Source: an uncultured Moraxella sp.
GTDB taxonomy: Bacteria; Pseudomonadota; Gammaproteobacteria; Pseudomonadales; Moraxellaceae
Direction of reading: 5' to 3'
Assembly: GCF_945873075.1 (NCBI RefSeq)
Contig: NZ_CAMCBS010000002.1
Location: 82,632-146,631 of the forward strand
DNA length: 64,000 nucleotides
The translations under genes and the position numbers were made by a program. Position 1 is the first letter of the stretch. Each line of letters starts with the position of its first letter. Positions 55,880-64,000 of the stretch are shown in pieces. The notes under the pieces were generated by a model. The model had not been told where the DNA came from. It saw only the letters and a program-made list of their open reading frames with translations, and made no database searches.

Positions 55880-56977
55880 TCATTTACCCTGTGGCTTAGC
55901 GGCAGCTTGTCCGTTTTTGGCTTCATCAATCAATGATGTCAAGCTCTCAATCCGCCGTGCCAACACTTCATCTTGTGCAGCAGCCGCCCAAAAAGCACAG
56001 CCTTTGGCATTGCTATGATGATTGCAATCACGAAATTGGCAAGTGCCCGCCAGCTCATTTAATTCATCAAAGCCTGCCAAAATATCATCAGCCGACAGAT
56101 GCCAAATGCCATATTCACGAATACCAGGCGTGTCAATGATACCACCTGCGGACAGATTTTGGTCGTCATAAGCAAGCAGGCGACTGGTGGTCGTGGTATG
56201 CTGACCAAGCTGTGAGTTCACCGAGATGATGTTGGTGGCTTGGCGAGCATCAGGCAGTAGCTCATTGATTAGGCTTGATTTGCCGACACCTGATTGCCCT
56301 GCAAAGATAGACAGCTTACCATCGATATGCTGATGCAGGGTGCCAAGACCGTCTTTGGCGACGCTTGATGTGGTGATGACGCTAAAGCCATATTTATCGC
56401 CAAGTGCTTGATATTCTGCAATAATCTGACTGACATCGGGGTGGTCGGGCAGTAGGTCGGATTTGTTGAGCACAAGTAGTGGCGTGATGTCATTGAGCCG
56501 TGCGATGAGCAGATAACGGTCAATCAGATTGACCGCAGGCTTGGGCAGGGGTGCAAAGACAATCGCCAAGACATCGACATTTGCCGCCACAGGCTTGACC
56601 TTGTGATAGCGGTCGGGGCGAGTGATGAGCGTTGTGCGTTCAAGTAGCTGTTCGATACGCCCAAGATTGGCGGTGGTATCTAGGCTGAATTTGACCGCAT
56701 CCCCTGTGGCGAGCATTGGTAGATTGGTGCGTGTATGACAGCGCCAAATCGCCCCAAGTGCGACTGCGGATTTATCTGTACTATCCGAGCCATCATTGGG
56801 CTTGGCTTGTGTCGGCAAAATCTGTGGCAAGGCGGTGATTTGTACATCAAGCTGTTTGCCAAAGTGCGAGATAATCACGCCGGTAGCAAGCGTACCATCA
56901 TCGACTTGGATGCTTTGGTTTTGTTCGATTTGGCGAGTTTGGCGTTTGGTCAGTTTGCGTTTGCGAATGAGCGACAT
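55880..56977 (-). CDS. rsgA: Ribosome small-subunit-dependent GTPase A
   Basis: Circularly permuted GTPase of 365 residues acting in late maturation of the 30S subunit. Domains in order: N-terminal OB fold, G domain with LNKSD (G4) before GQSGVGKSSLINEL (G1) and IDTPGIREYG (G3), and a C-terminal zinc-binding CQFRDCNHHSNAKGC. Length is typical. Downstream on the same strand lies the toxin-antitoxin pair, 106 bases away. Confidence 0.96.
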   Translation of the reverse strand: MSLIRKRKLTKRQTRQIEQNQSIQVDDGTLATGVIISHFGKQLDVQITALPQILPTQAKPNDGSDSTDKSAVALGAIWRCHTRTNLPMLATGDAVKFSLDTTANLGRIEQLLERTTLITRPDRYHKVKPVAANVDVLAIVFAPLPKPAVNLIDRYLLIARLNDITPLLVLNKSDLLPDHPDVSQIIAEYQALGDKYGFSVITTSSVAKDGLGTLHQHIDGKLSIFAGQSGVGKSSLINELLPDARQATNIISVNSQLGQHTTTTSRLLAYDDQNLSAGGIIDTPGIREYGIWHLSADDILAGFDELNELAGTCQFRDCNHHSNAKGCAFWAAAAQDEVLARRIESLTSLIDEAKNGQAAAKPQGK

Positions 56978-57118
56978 AAGAAGCGATTAAAAATAAAACC
57001 ACTGTAACACAAAAGCCGTCCGACGGCAAATTTATCCATCATGAGTTTGTGATAGGTAAATTGATTGTCAAAAAATCACTGTCTTATCACGAGCTTAGCA
57101 ACTATGCCACATACACAA

Positions 57119-57763
57119 TTATGCCACATACAGCTCATACGCATACACGCCAAGACTGATGGCAATCGCCCACATGACTAGGGCAATGATAGCATCTAGG
57201 ATTTGCCAAGTGATGGCTTTTTTGAATAAGGGTATCAAAAGCCGTGCGCCATAGCCTAGACCAAAAAACCAAGTGGCAGAGACCAGTAGCGAACCTACCA
57301 AAAAAGCGATTTTTTGTTCAAAGCCAAGCGTACCTGCCACACCGCCGATGATGACCACTGTGTCGAGATAAACATGGGGGTTGAGTAGTGTCAGCGCAAG
57401 GGTCGTGCCGATGGTGGCAAGCAGTGTGCTTTGCTTGCTGTCATTATCAAGCGTAAGGCTAGTACCGCCTGCGATGGCTGAGCGCATGGCACGCAGTCCA
57501 TACACGGCTAGAAATAGTGCGCCCACCACAGCTAGGGCAATGGTCGCCATCGGGCTTTGGCTAATCAGCGAGCCAAAGCCAAGCACGCCAAAGCTCATCA
57601 GCACAAAATCGCACAAAAAACAGGTCAATGCCACCCAAAAAATATGGTTTTTCATCAAGCCTTGCTTGAGCACAAAGGCATTTTGAGCGCCGATAGCGAT
57701 AATCAGACCGCCCGAGACAAACAGACCTTGGATAAATGCTTGGCTTAATGAGCTAGAAATCAT
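57119..57763 (-). CDS. LysE/ArgO-family amino acid exporter
   Basis: 214-residue inner-membrane protein with six hydrophobic segments and the LysE signature GLIIAIGAQNAFVLKQGLM. The later segments TLALTLLNPHVYLDTVVIIG and ATWFFGLGYGARLL agree with ArgO/LysE. It probably exports basic amino acids; arginine is the better guess by similarity to ArgO. No LysG/ArgP regulator is adjacent. Confidence 0.88.
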   Translation of the reverse strand: MISSSLSQAFIQGLFVSGGLIIAIGAQNAFVLKQGLMKNHIFWVALTCFLCDFVLMSFGVLGFGSLISQSPMATIALAVVGALFLAVYGLRAMRSAIAGGTSLTLDNDSKQSTLLATIGTTLALTLLNPHVYLDTVVIIGGVAGTLGFEQKIAFLVGSLLVSATWFFGLGYGARLLIPLFKKAITWQILDAIIALVMWAIAISLGVYAYELYVA

Positions 57764-57871
57764 AAAAGCACCATGTGGCTAAGTAGGGTTTAAGTGTGGT
57801 TATCAGGTGGCTAAATGTGGCTAAGATGGCTATAAACTGACACAGTGATAAAAAGTGGAATAATACATATC

Positions 57872-57905
57872 AAAAACCCCAGTCGAGCGATATAGCGACT
57901 GGGGT
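57872..57905 (-). terminator. Terminator after the tRNA-Ser genes
   Basis: Stem ACCCCAGTCG / CGACTGGGGT; T run on the minus strand side. Confidence 0.88.
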
Positions 57906-57914
57906 AATGAATAA

Positions 57915-58005
57915 TGGCGGAAGCTGAGAGATTCGAACTCTCGGTGGGCTATAAACCCACGCCGGTTTTCAAGACCGGTGCATTCAACCGCTCTGCCAAG
58001 CTTCC
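57915..58005 (-). tRNA. tRNA-Ser (anticodon TGA), copy 2
   Basis: Class II tRNA of 91 bases including an encoded CCA end. Acceptor stem GGAAGCT / AGCTTCC, anticodon loop CTTGAAA with anticodon TGA, a long variable arm (GTGGG / CCCAC) and T-loop TTCGAAT. Identical to the copy at 58045-58135; the two lie 39 bases apart and are probably cotranscribed. Confidence 0.97.
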
Positions 58006-58044
58006 TAAAGCGGTATATTGTCAAGCTGACAATCAAAAAAATAA

Positions 58045-58135
58045 TGGCGGAAGCTGAGAGATTCGAACTCTCGGTGGGCTATAAACCCACGCCGGTTTTC
58101 AAGACCGGTGCATTCAACCGCTCTGCCAAGCTTCC
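58045..58135 (-). tRNA. tRNA-Ser (anticodon TGA), copy 1
   Basis: Same 91-base class II tRNA as the preceding entry, with CCA encoded. It is promoter-proximal: a TTGCAT / TATAAT promoter lies just upstream. Reads UCA and, with wobble modification, other UCN codons. The cmo5U modification suggested by CmoM would apply to this anticodon (inference). Confidence 0.97.
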
Positions 58136-58145
58136 AATGCGTCGT

Positions 58146-58173
58146 ATTATATAGAAAATTTTACCAAATGCAA
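58146..58173 (-). promoter_or_regulatory. Promoter of the tRNA-Ser pair
   Basis: Minus-strand TTGCAT (58168-58173), 16-base spacer, TATAAT (58146-58151), 11 bases before the tRNA 5' end. Confidence 0.75.
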
Positions 58174-58276
58174 GTGATTTTGGTGAAATTTTTGGGAAAA
58201 TTTTTATAAATCGGTCAAAATTCCCCATCAAAGCCATCGCCATGTAGGGCGTAGGTAGTGCATTAGGCTTTTGTGA

Positions 58277-59068
58277 TTATGATGGCTGATTGTCAAGCGA
58301 TGACAAAAACAGCTTGGGCTTGCGTCTTGGGGTGCTGATTTCTTCTAGGCTGATTTTATCGCTGGTTCGGCAGTTGTCTTGGGGTGCGACGATATCTCGT
58401 GCCAAAGCTGCTATTTCATAGATGGTACGGCGAGTGTGGATTAGGTTGTCTTTGGGCTTAAGCCAGCTTGGGGCTATCGCAAGTGGCGCATCAATGGCGA
58501 TGGTGGCAATACCTACTTGGGCAAACTGCCTGCGTGCTCGAGCCATGTGGTAGCGGTCTGTGACCAGATACACGGTCTTGGGCAGTTCGTGATGGGCGAT
58601 GAGTTTGGCACTAAAGATGGCATTTTCGCAGGTATTCATACTGGCGTTGTCGCTGATGATGACTGCTTGTGCGCCAAGTTTTTGATTGAGATAATCCATC
58701 AGCCACGGCGACTCTGCACCACTGGTGATGATGGTATGTGCGTGTGCTTGATATGCTTTGATGGCTGCATCGGCACGGCTTTGGCTGTAGTGGTTGAGTA
58801 TGATTTGACCGTCGTTATCTTTAGTCAGACCACCGCCAAGCACCACGATGGCTGATGCGTCATCGACTGCCTTAGGCAGGGTGATGGCAGAATACAGTGA
58901 TAATAATCCACTACCCACAGTGGCAAAAATCGGCGTCACGACCGAGACTGCACCGATGACAATGACGACACCACCGATACCAAGCGCACAAGCAAGCTTG
59001 CCAAGTATGCGCCGCCGCTTAGATGGCTTAGACGGCTTTGGTGAGTTAGATGTAGCTACCATCGGCAT
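58277..59068 (-). CDS. YdcF/ElyC-like DUF218 membrane protein
   Basis: About 263 residues. A basic N-terminus (KRRRILGK) leads into one or two membrane helices, followed by a DUF218 domain: AIVVLGGGL, SRADAAIKAYQA, IITSGAES, NTCENAIFSAKLI and LVTDRYHMARARRQF. Such proteins (YdcF, SanA, ElyC) affect cell-envelope integrity; activity is unclear. The start region overlaps the end of murB; ATGs at 59068 and 59062 are both possible, and the frame is open to 59113. Confidence 0.82.
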   Translation of the reverse strand: MPMVATSNSPKPSKPSKRRRILGKLACALGIGGVVIVIGAVSVVTPIFATVGSGLLSLYSAITLPKAVDDASAIVVLGGGLTKDNDGQIILNHYSQSRADAAIKAYQAHAHTIITSGAESPWLMDYLNQKLGAQAVIISDNASMNTCENAIFSAKLIAHHELPKTVYLVTDRYHMARARRQFAQVGIATIAIDAPLAIAPSWLKPKDNLIHTRRTIYEIAALARDIVAPQDNCRTSDKISLEEISTPRRKPKLFLSSLDNQPS

Positions 59069-60122
59069 TGACCCAGACAGGTTCACGCACGAGCGTGATG
59101 CCAAATTTGTCATGCACGGTGCTGATGATGTGGTTCGCCGCTGCCTTGATGTCGTCTTGGGTGGCGGTCAGTGGTGCATGATTGGTCAGTACCAGTGCTT
59201 GCTTGGCGTGGGTGAGAATTGGCTCAATACCTTTGCCTTTAAGCCCTGATTGGTCAATCAGCCAACCTGCTGGCACTTTGGTCTCATCATCGCTGACAGG
59301 ATAAGATGGTATGGTTGGATAACTGCTTTGTAGTGCCAAAAACTGCTCGGTTGGGATGACAGGATTTTGGAAAAATGACCCGCAATTTGGCAAGATGGCA
59401 GGATTGGGTAATTTGGATTCACGAATGGCGATGACCGCTTGATAGACATCGAGCGGACGGATGATTTCACGATTATCATCATGGGCAAGCGATAGGGCGT
59501 GTGCGTGCAAATCGCCATAGCCTGTACGGGTGATGGTTGGGTTTTTGTGCAGGCGTAGGGTGATGGCGGTAATCAGATAGCGGTTTGGCTCATCCTTAAA
59601 GATGCTATGACGGTAGCGAAATTGGCAGTCATCACGGCTAAGCGTGTGAAATTCGCCCGTCGCCCATTCATAGACCTGTACGCACTCAAGCACATCTTCT
59701 AGCTGTACGCCATAAGCGCCGATATTCTGCACAGGTGCAGCACCGGCAAGACCCGGAATCAGTGCCAGATTCTCAAGTCCATACCACCCTTGATGCGTGC
59801 AATGCGTGACCAGCTCATGCCAATTCTCGCCTGCCATCACTTCAAGCAGGATATACTCATCAGTCTCATCAACGATGCGCTTGCCCATCATGCGTGGCAA
59901 AATCACGGTGGTATCAAGCCTACTCGGTAGCAATACATTGCTTCCACCTGACAGCACAAACCAAGAATCACCAAGCTCAAGCTTGGGCAGTGCATCAGCA
60001 TCATGAATGATGATGGCAGTATCAGCCACACAGCGTAACGCCATGGTATTCAGATGTGATAGGTCGTATTGATGACAAATTTGATAACTGTCTTGATAAC
60101 TGTGTTGATGAGTGTCTAACAT
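59046..60122 (-). CDS. murB: UDP-N-acetylenolpyruvoylglucosamine reductase
   Basis: FAD-dependent enzyme that makes UDP-MurNAc in peptidoglycan synthesis. The 358-residue protein is the E. coli-like type I: FAD motif LSGGSNVLLPS, GLAGAAPVQNIGAYGVQ, the YRHSIFK loop, the proton donor Ser in GSFFQNPVI and the C-terminal Glu in LVREPVWVN. It overlaps the YdcF-like gene by about 20 bases. Confidence 0.96.
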   Translation of the reverse strand: MLDTHQHSYQDSYQICHQYDLSHLNTMALRCVADTAIIIHDADALPKLELGDSWFVLSGGSNVLLPSRLDTTVILPRMMGKRIVDETDEYILLEVMAGENWHELVTHCTHQGWYGLENLALIPGLAGAAPVQNIGAYGVQLEDVLECVQVYEWATGEFHTLSRDDCQFRYRHSIFKDEPNRYLITAITLRLHKNPTITRTGYGDLHAHALSLAHDDNREIIRPLDVYQAVIAIRESKLPNPAILPNCGSFFQNPVIPTEQFLALQSSYPTIPSYPVSDDETKVPAGWLIDQSGLKGKGIEPILTHAKQALVLTNHAPLTATQDDIKAAANHIISTVHDKFGITLVREPVWVNADGSYI

Positions 60123-60217
60123 GATTGCTACTTATAAAATAATCGCACGGGCGTATGCAAGCATTATAATGACTTGCCATCTGCCTGTAAATAGTCGCAC
60201 CTAAATAATAACAAATC

Positions 60218-60697
60218 TCATATACGACTGTGCCATGTCGCAAGATAACTATCAGCGATCCGCTCTAAATGTGCAAACATCGCCACAAAATCCGCTTCAT
60301 CACCATAATAAGGGTCAGCAACCGCCTTGCCCGTCGGGTCAAATAACTGCAACTTTGCCACCGTGCGACCATCGGCATTTTGCATGGCTTGGTTGTGTAG
60401 CTTGGTCAGATTTGCCAAATTGCTGTGATCCATTGCATAGATTTGGTCAAATTCATAAAAATCTGCCACGCTCACTTGTCTGGCTCTTAGGGTGGATAAA
60501 TCATAGCCAAGCGATTTGCCGACTTTGATACCCCGAGTGTCGGGCGGATTGCCCGTGTGATAATTGGCAGTGCCTGCCGAGTCTAGGCGAATGGGCAGGC
60601 GTGCATTGGCAATCTTCGCTGCCATCACCGCTTCGGCAGCAGGTGAGCGACAGATATTACCAAGACAAACAAATAAAATACTGGTGGGATAATGCAT
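60218..60697 (-). CDS. Low-molecular-weight protein-tyrosine phosphatase
   Basis: 159-residue phosphatase. The catalytic loop CLGNICRS (Cys11 to Ser18) lies at the N-terminus, and the general-acid Asp is in DPYYGDEADF. The ATG 60697 has AGGA at seven bases and gives the standard short N-terminus; the frame is open further up to 60871, through the candidate small RNA region. No tyrosine kinase or capsule gene is near. Related bacterial enzymes control exopolysaccharide production or act as housekeeping phosphatases. Confidence 0.92.
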   Translation of the reverse strand: MHYPTSILFVCLGNICRSPAAEAVMAAKIANARLPIRLDSAGTANYHTGNPPDTRGIKVGKSLGYDLSTLRARQVSVADFYEFDQIYAMDHSNLANLTKLHNQAMQNADGRTVAKLQLFDPTGKAVADPYYGDEADFVAMFAHLERIADSYLATWHSRI

Positions 60698-60726
60698 AAA
60701 AAAATCCTGTTTGGCGGTTATTGTGC

Positions 60727-60754
60727 TTGCAAATGGCTGTAATAGCTTTATAAT
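60727..60754 (+). promoter_or_regulatory. Plus-strand promoter of the candidate small RNA
   Basis: TTGCAA (60727-60732), 16-base spacer, perfect TATAAT (60749-60754). The same -35 and spacing are used at the three porins and, nearly, at the tRNA-Ser pair. No protein gene starts downstream on this strand. Confidence 0.6.
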
Positions 60755-60760
60755 AAAATT

Positions 60761-60857
60761 GCGAGCTTGGGGAACGATTGTGCCATTATTGGTATAATCC
60801 TCAAGACACATCATCTGAATAAGCCTGTCCATTTTTTGGATGGGCTTATTCTTTTTT
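60761..60857 (+). ncRNA. Candidate structured small RNA
   Basis: About 97 bases from the predicted start to the end of a T run, in the gap between the phosphatase and truD, both on the minus strand. The first element is a long hairpin: CTTGGGG (60766-60772) pairs with CCTCAAG (60799-60805), and ATTGTGCCA (60777-60785) pairs with TGGTATAAT (60790-60798), with loop TTAT and an AACG bulge on the 5' side. A short linker leads to a terminator hairpin, GAATAAGCC / GGCTTATTC (60817-60851) with an inner CCAT / ATGG, and six T. It does not match SRP RNA, 6S RNA or tmRNA as I know them. Antisense to the leader of the phosphatase gene. Confidence 0.45.
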
Positions 60858-60867
60858 CTACCGTAAG

Positions 60868-61938
60868 TCATGAATGAGATGGGCTCTGATTCACTAGCTC
60901 ATCCACCACCGCCGATAGCACGACGGTGGCAAATGCCCCTTTTGGTAGCTCAAAATCCAGCACCAACGACGCATCATCTGCCCATCGCCAAGTAAGTAAC
61001 CGCACCAATAGGCGTAAGGGGCGATAGCTGATTTTGGCATCAATCTTTTGCAATCCTTGACAAAATACCGCAAAGTCATCACGGCTAAGCACGGTATCAT
61101 ACAGGCGTGCGACATCATTGCTGTGCTTGGGCGTGCCTGTGCCATGCATCGGGGCGGTGGGGTGAATATCACCACTATTTAGGCGAGCATGGATGTCATC
61201 ATCAATATCAGCGACAAAGATTGACCCTGTGCCATTGAGATTAAACACATCACCATCAAGTGCCGTTTGCCAGCTGCCATCAGCCACACGAGCATCAAGC
61301 ATAGCATTAAATAACACACTGCGAGCGGTCGAAATCAGCAGGCTATCACGCTCGGCGGTTTTCTTGTTTGGGCGGTAGGGCTTGGGGCTGGCTAGGATTT
61401 TGTCAAAAAACTGCTTGGCTTTCTCGGTATTTTTGCCATCATTACCAAATCGCTGTTCGCCAAAATAATTTGGCACCCCGCCGGTTTTGATTTGGTTTAG
61501 CCTGTCATCGATGGCTGATTTGTCACCTGTGATGGCTCGCAGGGTGATGGTGAAATGATTGGATTTGTGCGTACCACGACCTAGCTTGCGATTGTGCCAA
61601 GCCTGCTTACCAATCTCGGCGGATTCGCCATCATGCAGATGTGGCTTGATAAACTCGCTAAAAGGCGTACTTGGCACAGCTTTGGTCGGCAGGCGGATGC
61701 TGAACCACTGATGGGTGATGGCGTGGCGGTCTTTTAGCCCCGAATAGCCGACATCTCGCACAGGCACACCTGCCCAGTCAGCAAGCAGGCGGGCGACATA
61801 GGCGGTGTTTAGATTGACTTTGGTGATATATAGCCACAGATGTTCGCCGTCGTGAGTGTGCTCGATGGCAAGATTTTCGGTGACGATAAAGTCAGCAGGC
61901 GTGGCTTTATAAATCGCTTGGCAGATGGGATGGGTCAT
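60868..61938 (-). CDS. truD: tRNA pseudouridine(13) synthase
   Basis: Makes pseudouridine 13 in tRNA-Glu and others. The 356-residue protein has the family motif GYSGLKDRHAITHQWFSI with the catalytic Asp, and GVPNYFGEQRFG. The TruD insertion domain is present. Length is typical. Upstream on the same strand is the DUF1543 gene. Confidence 0.95.
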   Translation of the reverse strand: MTHPICQAIYKATPADFIVTENLAIEHTHDGEHLWLYITKVNLNTAYVARLLADWAGVPVRDVGYSGLKDRHAITHQWFSIRLPTKAVPSTPFSEFIKPHLHDGESAEIGKQAWHNRKLGRGTHKSNHFTITLRAITGDKSAIDDRLNQIKTGGVPNYFGEQRFGNDGKNTEKAKQFFDKILASPKPYRPNKKTAERDSLLISTARSVLFNAMLDARVADGSWQTALDGDVFNLNGTGSIFVADIDDDIHARLNSGDIHPTAPMHGTGTPKHSNDVARLYDTVLSRDDFAVFCQGLQKIDAKISYRPLRLLVRLLTWRWADDASLVLDFELPKGAFATVVLSAVVDELVNQSPSHS

Positions 61939-61984
61939 GGTGTCGCTCGGTCATGCTTGATAAAATGGCTTAGCGAGCATTGTA

Positions 61985-62548
61985 TCACACAAACAACTTC
62001 TTCGGCAGATAGCCAATCACCATCTCATCAGCTATTGCCGTTCTATCTGCGGTGATACGCAGGCGGAAGCGGTCTTTGAACGCTTGGGGTAGCACATCAC
62101 TGACATTGTGAATTTCATCAATATCCACGCCGTATTTATCATCGATATGCGATGTCGCCCGAGTATTAGCAATATTAAACTCTTGATAAAACTCACTTTG
62201 TTTGGCGATGGCGGTCGCTTGGTGGATGCTGTCGGCGACGATGAGTAGCTTGTGATGATATTCTTCAAAGTGATTGGGCTTGTAGCCACCGAGATTGACA
62301 AAGTACAGCTGTTTGTTAGATGGCACATCAGGCGTACTGTGCTTATCGACGACTTCGATACGATAGCCATCGACGGCGGTGACTGCACGATAGGCATCCA
62401 AGTGCCAAATGTCCTTAATCTCCGCCCAAGCTGATTCAAAATGCGGTATCAGCTCACGCACATCATCAGCGATACCAAAGAAAATATCGTGCTGTTCAAT
62501 CAGCCGACCCTTTGGTGTAGCACCGATTTTTAGCATATATAGATACAT
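61985..62548 (-). CDS. DUF1543 protein
   Basis: 187-residue soluble protein. MLKIGATPKGRLIEQHDIFF followed by GIADDVRELIPHF is typical of DUF1543, as is QLYFVNLGGYKPNHFEEYHH. No enzymatic motif can be named; the function of the family is unknown to me. It is in line with truD (46 bases apart) and the Sel1 gene. Confidence 0.8.
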   Translation of the reverse strand: MYLYMLKIGATPKGRLIEQHDIFFGIADDVRELIPHFESAWAEIKDIWHLDAYRAVTAVDGYRIEVVDKHSTPDVPSNKQLYFVNLGGYKPNHFEEYHHKLLIVADSIHQATAIAKQSEFYQEFNIANTRATSHIDDKYGVDIDEIHNVSDVLPQAFKDRFRLRITADRTAIADEMVIGYLPKKLFV

Positions 62549-62562
62549 GGTTTACCTTATTA

Positions 62563-63201
62563 TTAAAAACCCTGTTGGTTGAGTGCGTGATATTTATAAC
62601 AACTCTCTTGGTAGCTATTATCACAAGCTTTGCTATACCATTCTTTGGCAAGAGAGTAGCTTTGGCGAACGCCCCAGCCATTATAGTACATATTGCCAAT
62701 ATTATTTTGAGCGGTGGCGTGATTTTGGGCAGCGGCTTTAGCATACCAATTAAAGGCTTGTTTATAATCTTGGTGGATGCCATTGCCATTTTCATACATT
62801 GTACCAAGGTTGTTTTGCGCAAAAGCATATCCTTGATTAGCTGCTTTGGTGTACCACTCTATCGCCTTGTGATAATCTTGTGGTATACCTTGACCTTGAA
62901 GATATATTTGTCCAAGATTATATTGAGCAATAGCATCCCCTTGATTGGCGGCTTTGGTGTACCACTCGGCTGCCTTTTGATAATCTTGCTGCACGCCTTG
63001 GCCTAAACTATACATTGAACCAAGACGCTGTTGAGCGTATTTATCCCCTTCTTCTGCTGCTTGTTTAAAATAAGGAAATGCCTTTTGATAACTGTCTTTA
63101 GTGTCTTGAATGATATAATACACGCCTTTATCATAGGCAGTATTTGCCATCACCGACATCGACAGCACCATACCCATCGCCAAAGTAGCTAGCTTTTTCA
63201 T
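62563..63201 (-). CDS. Exported Sel1-repeat protein
   Basis: 212-residue protein with signal peptide MKKLATLAMGMVLSMSVMA and about five Sel1-type TPR repeats of 36 residues (for example AAEWYTKAANQGDAIAQYNL). The C-terminal unit has two cysteines (SKACDNSYQESC). Sel1 repeats mediate protein contacts; no partner is evident. The ATG 63201 has GGAG upstream; the frame is open to 63219. Confidence 0.85.
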   Translation of the reverse strand: MKKLATLAMGMVLSMSVMANTAYDKGVYYIIQDTKDSYQKAFPYFKQAAEEGDKYAQQRLGSMYSLGQGVQQDYQKAAEWYTKAANQGDAIAQYNLGQIYLQGQGIPQDYHKAIEWYTKAANQGYAFAQNNLGTMYENGNGIHQDYKQAFNWYAKAAAQNHATAQNNIGNMYYNGWGVRQSYSLAKEWYSKACDNSYQESCYKYHALNQQGF

Positions 63202-63240
63202 CGTTTTACACTCCATCAAAAGATTGATTACTATTTATCT

Positions 63241-63249
63241 AGTATAACA
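63241..63249 (-). promoter_or_regulatory. Promoter candidate for the Sel1 gene
   Basis: Minus-strand TGTTATACT (extended -10) about 40 bases before the start codon. Confidence 0.45.
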
Positions 63250-63323
63250 ATTTCCCCATCATTTGCCAACGAAACCACATCGACAAAAATTACAAAAACT
63301 TAGCCATCATCACGCCATAAAAC

Positions 63324-63332
63324 TGCTATAAT
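63324..63332 (+). promoter_or_regulatory. Extended -10 promoter for metH
   Basis: TGCTATAAT, 35 bases before the metH start codon; weak -35. No cobalamin riboswitch is recognisable in the short leader. Confidence 0.55.
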
Positions 63333-63367
63333 AACCCCATTTTATTTGCCAAATTTTGGAAAAATCA

Positions 63368-64000
63368 TGAGTGTATCAGCCAATAACAACACCACACATA
63401 AGCCACACAATCCTGATAATTTTATCCGCACGCCACAGGGCGAATTTGCTTATCGAGATGCCCAAAGCACCAATAAAGCACGCTTGACAGCGCTTTTAAA
63501 GAAGCGGATTTTGTTCCTTGATGGGGCGATGGGTACAGAGATTCAGAATTATAAACTCACCGAAAGCGACTATCGGGGTGCTCGTTTTGCCGACATCACG
63601 AACGATGTCAAGGGTAATAATGACCTACTAGTCCTGACACAGCCTGACATCATCAGCGCCATTCACAAAAGCTATCTGGAAGCTGGGGCGGACATCATCG
63701 AGACCAACAGCTTTAATGGCACGCAGATTTCGATGGCGGATTATCACATGGAGCATCTCACCTACGAGATTAACCGAGAAGCTGCCCGCCTAGCTCGCCT
63801 AGCCTGTGATGAATACAACGCCAAAACCCCTGATAAGCCCCGCTTTGTCGCTGGTGTCATCGGTCCGACTTCTCGCACTTGCTCCATCTCGCCTGATGTC
63901 AATGACCCCGCGTTTAGGAATGTGACCTTTGATGAACTGGTGGATAACTACACCGAAAGTACGCTGGCACTGATTGACGGTGGGGCGGACATTATTTTGA
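63368..64000 (+). CDS. metH: Cobalamin-dependent methionine synthase, N-terminal part
   Basis: First 211 codons of MetH; the gene continues beyond the window. The homocysteine-binding domain begins at about residue 45 with [19 protein letters not shown], then [11 protein letters not shown] and [18 protein letters not shown]. MetH transfers a methyl group from methyltetrahydrofolate via cobalamin to homocysteine. The 35-residue polar N-terminal extension (Asn, Thr, His-rich) precedes the usual start of the domain. Confidence 0.93.

Noticed and set aside
60761..60857. SRP RNA (4.5S) or other known housekeeping RNA
   Set aside because: Lacks the conserved GGTCAGG / GGAAGCAGCC core of SRP RNA and any tRNA-like or 6S open-bubble structure, so I keep it as an unknown candidate.
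62575..63006. Open frame of 143 codons on the plus strand, hydrophobic
   Set aside because: Exactly antisense to the Sel1 repeats; the repeated codons keep the opposite frame open. No ribosome site.

Overview
The window looks like a chromosomal segment of a gamma-proteobacterium of the family Moraxellaceae, most likely Moraxella or a close relative. The reasons are the protein content (Na+-pumping NADH dehydrogenase, MiaE, CmoM, NADP-malic enzyme fused to a phosphotransacetylase-like domain, M35-like porins), moderate GC, and very AT-rich intergenic DNA. This assignment is inference from protein resemblance; no marker such as 16S rRNA is present.

Layout. 1-3477 (-): the nqrDCBA end of the Na+-NQR operon. 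3947-5855 (+): hisA and two tandem paralogous lipoproteins. 5942-18480 (mostly -): a TauE/SafE-like membrane protein with a histidine-rich tail next to ccoS, selO, an acyl desaturase divergent from a TetR regulator, a PuuP-like permease, pteridine reductase, cca, maeB and hemB. 19393-25300 (+): ruvB, a DUF3465 lipoprotein, pldA, comF and minor pilins pilVWX. 25605-34605: an outer-membrane barrel, a glycosyltransferase carrying a C9 tract, a phosphopantetheinyl transferase, pal, pepN, a DUF805 protein, waaA and rsmE. 34718-40525 (-): an EamA transporter, a three-gene O-acetylation module (MBOAT plus two SGNH hydrolases) and cmoM. 40687-46627: a Lys/Pro/Gln-rich lipoprotein, two orphan ABC substrate-binding lipoproteins, nnr and miaE. 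46628-51318: three tandem porins with a shared promoter design. 51540-52163: an AT-rich Abi-like gene with a HEPN motif. 52221-63201 (-): argB, dut, secB-grxC-yibN, a toxin-antitoxin pair, rsgA, an ArgO/LysE exporter, two identical tRNA-Ser(UGA) genes, a YdcF-like gene, murB, a low-molecular-weight phosphatase, truD, DUF1543 and Sel1-repeat genes. 63368-end (+): the 5' part of metH.

Most genes are housekeeping. The envelope is the recurrent theme: porins, pilins, PldA, Pal, WaaA, MurB, a peptidoglycan O-acetylation-like module, lipoproteins and a probably phase-variable glycosyltransferase. I see no CRISPR array, insertion sequence, prophage or rRNA.

The least expected signal is a candidate small RNA on the + strand at about 60761-60857. 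It lies between two minus-strand genes and has a good sigma70-type promoter, a long two-part hairpin and an intrinsic terminator. Other notable points are the C9 tract, where a change of one base in either direction gives an immediate stop, the shared porin promoters with helically phased A-tracts, and a candidate operator between the desaturase and its TetR neighbour.
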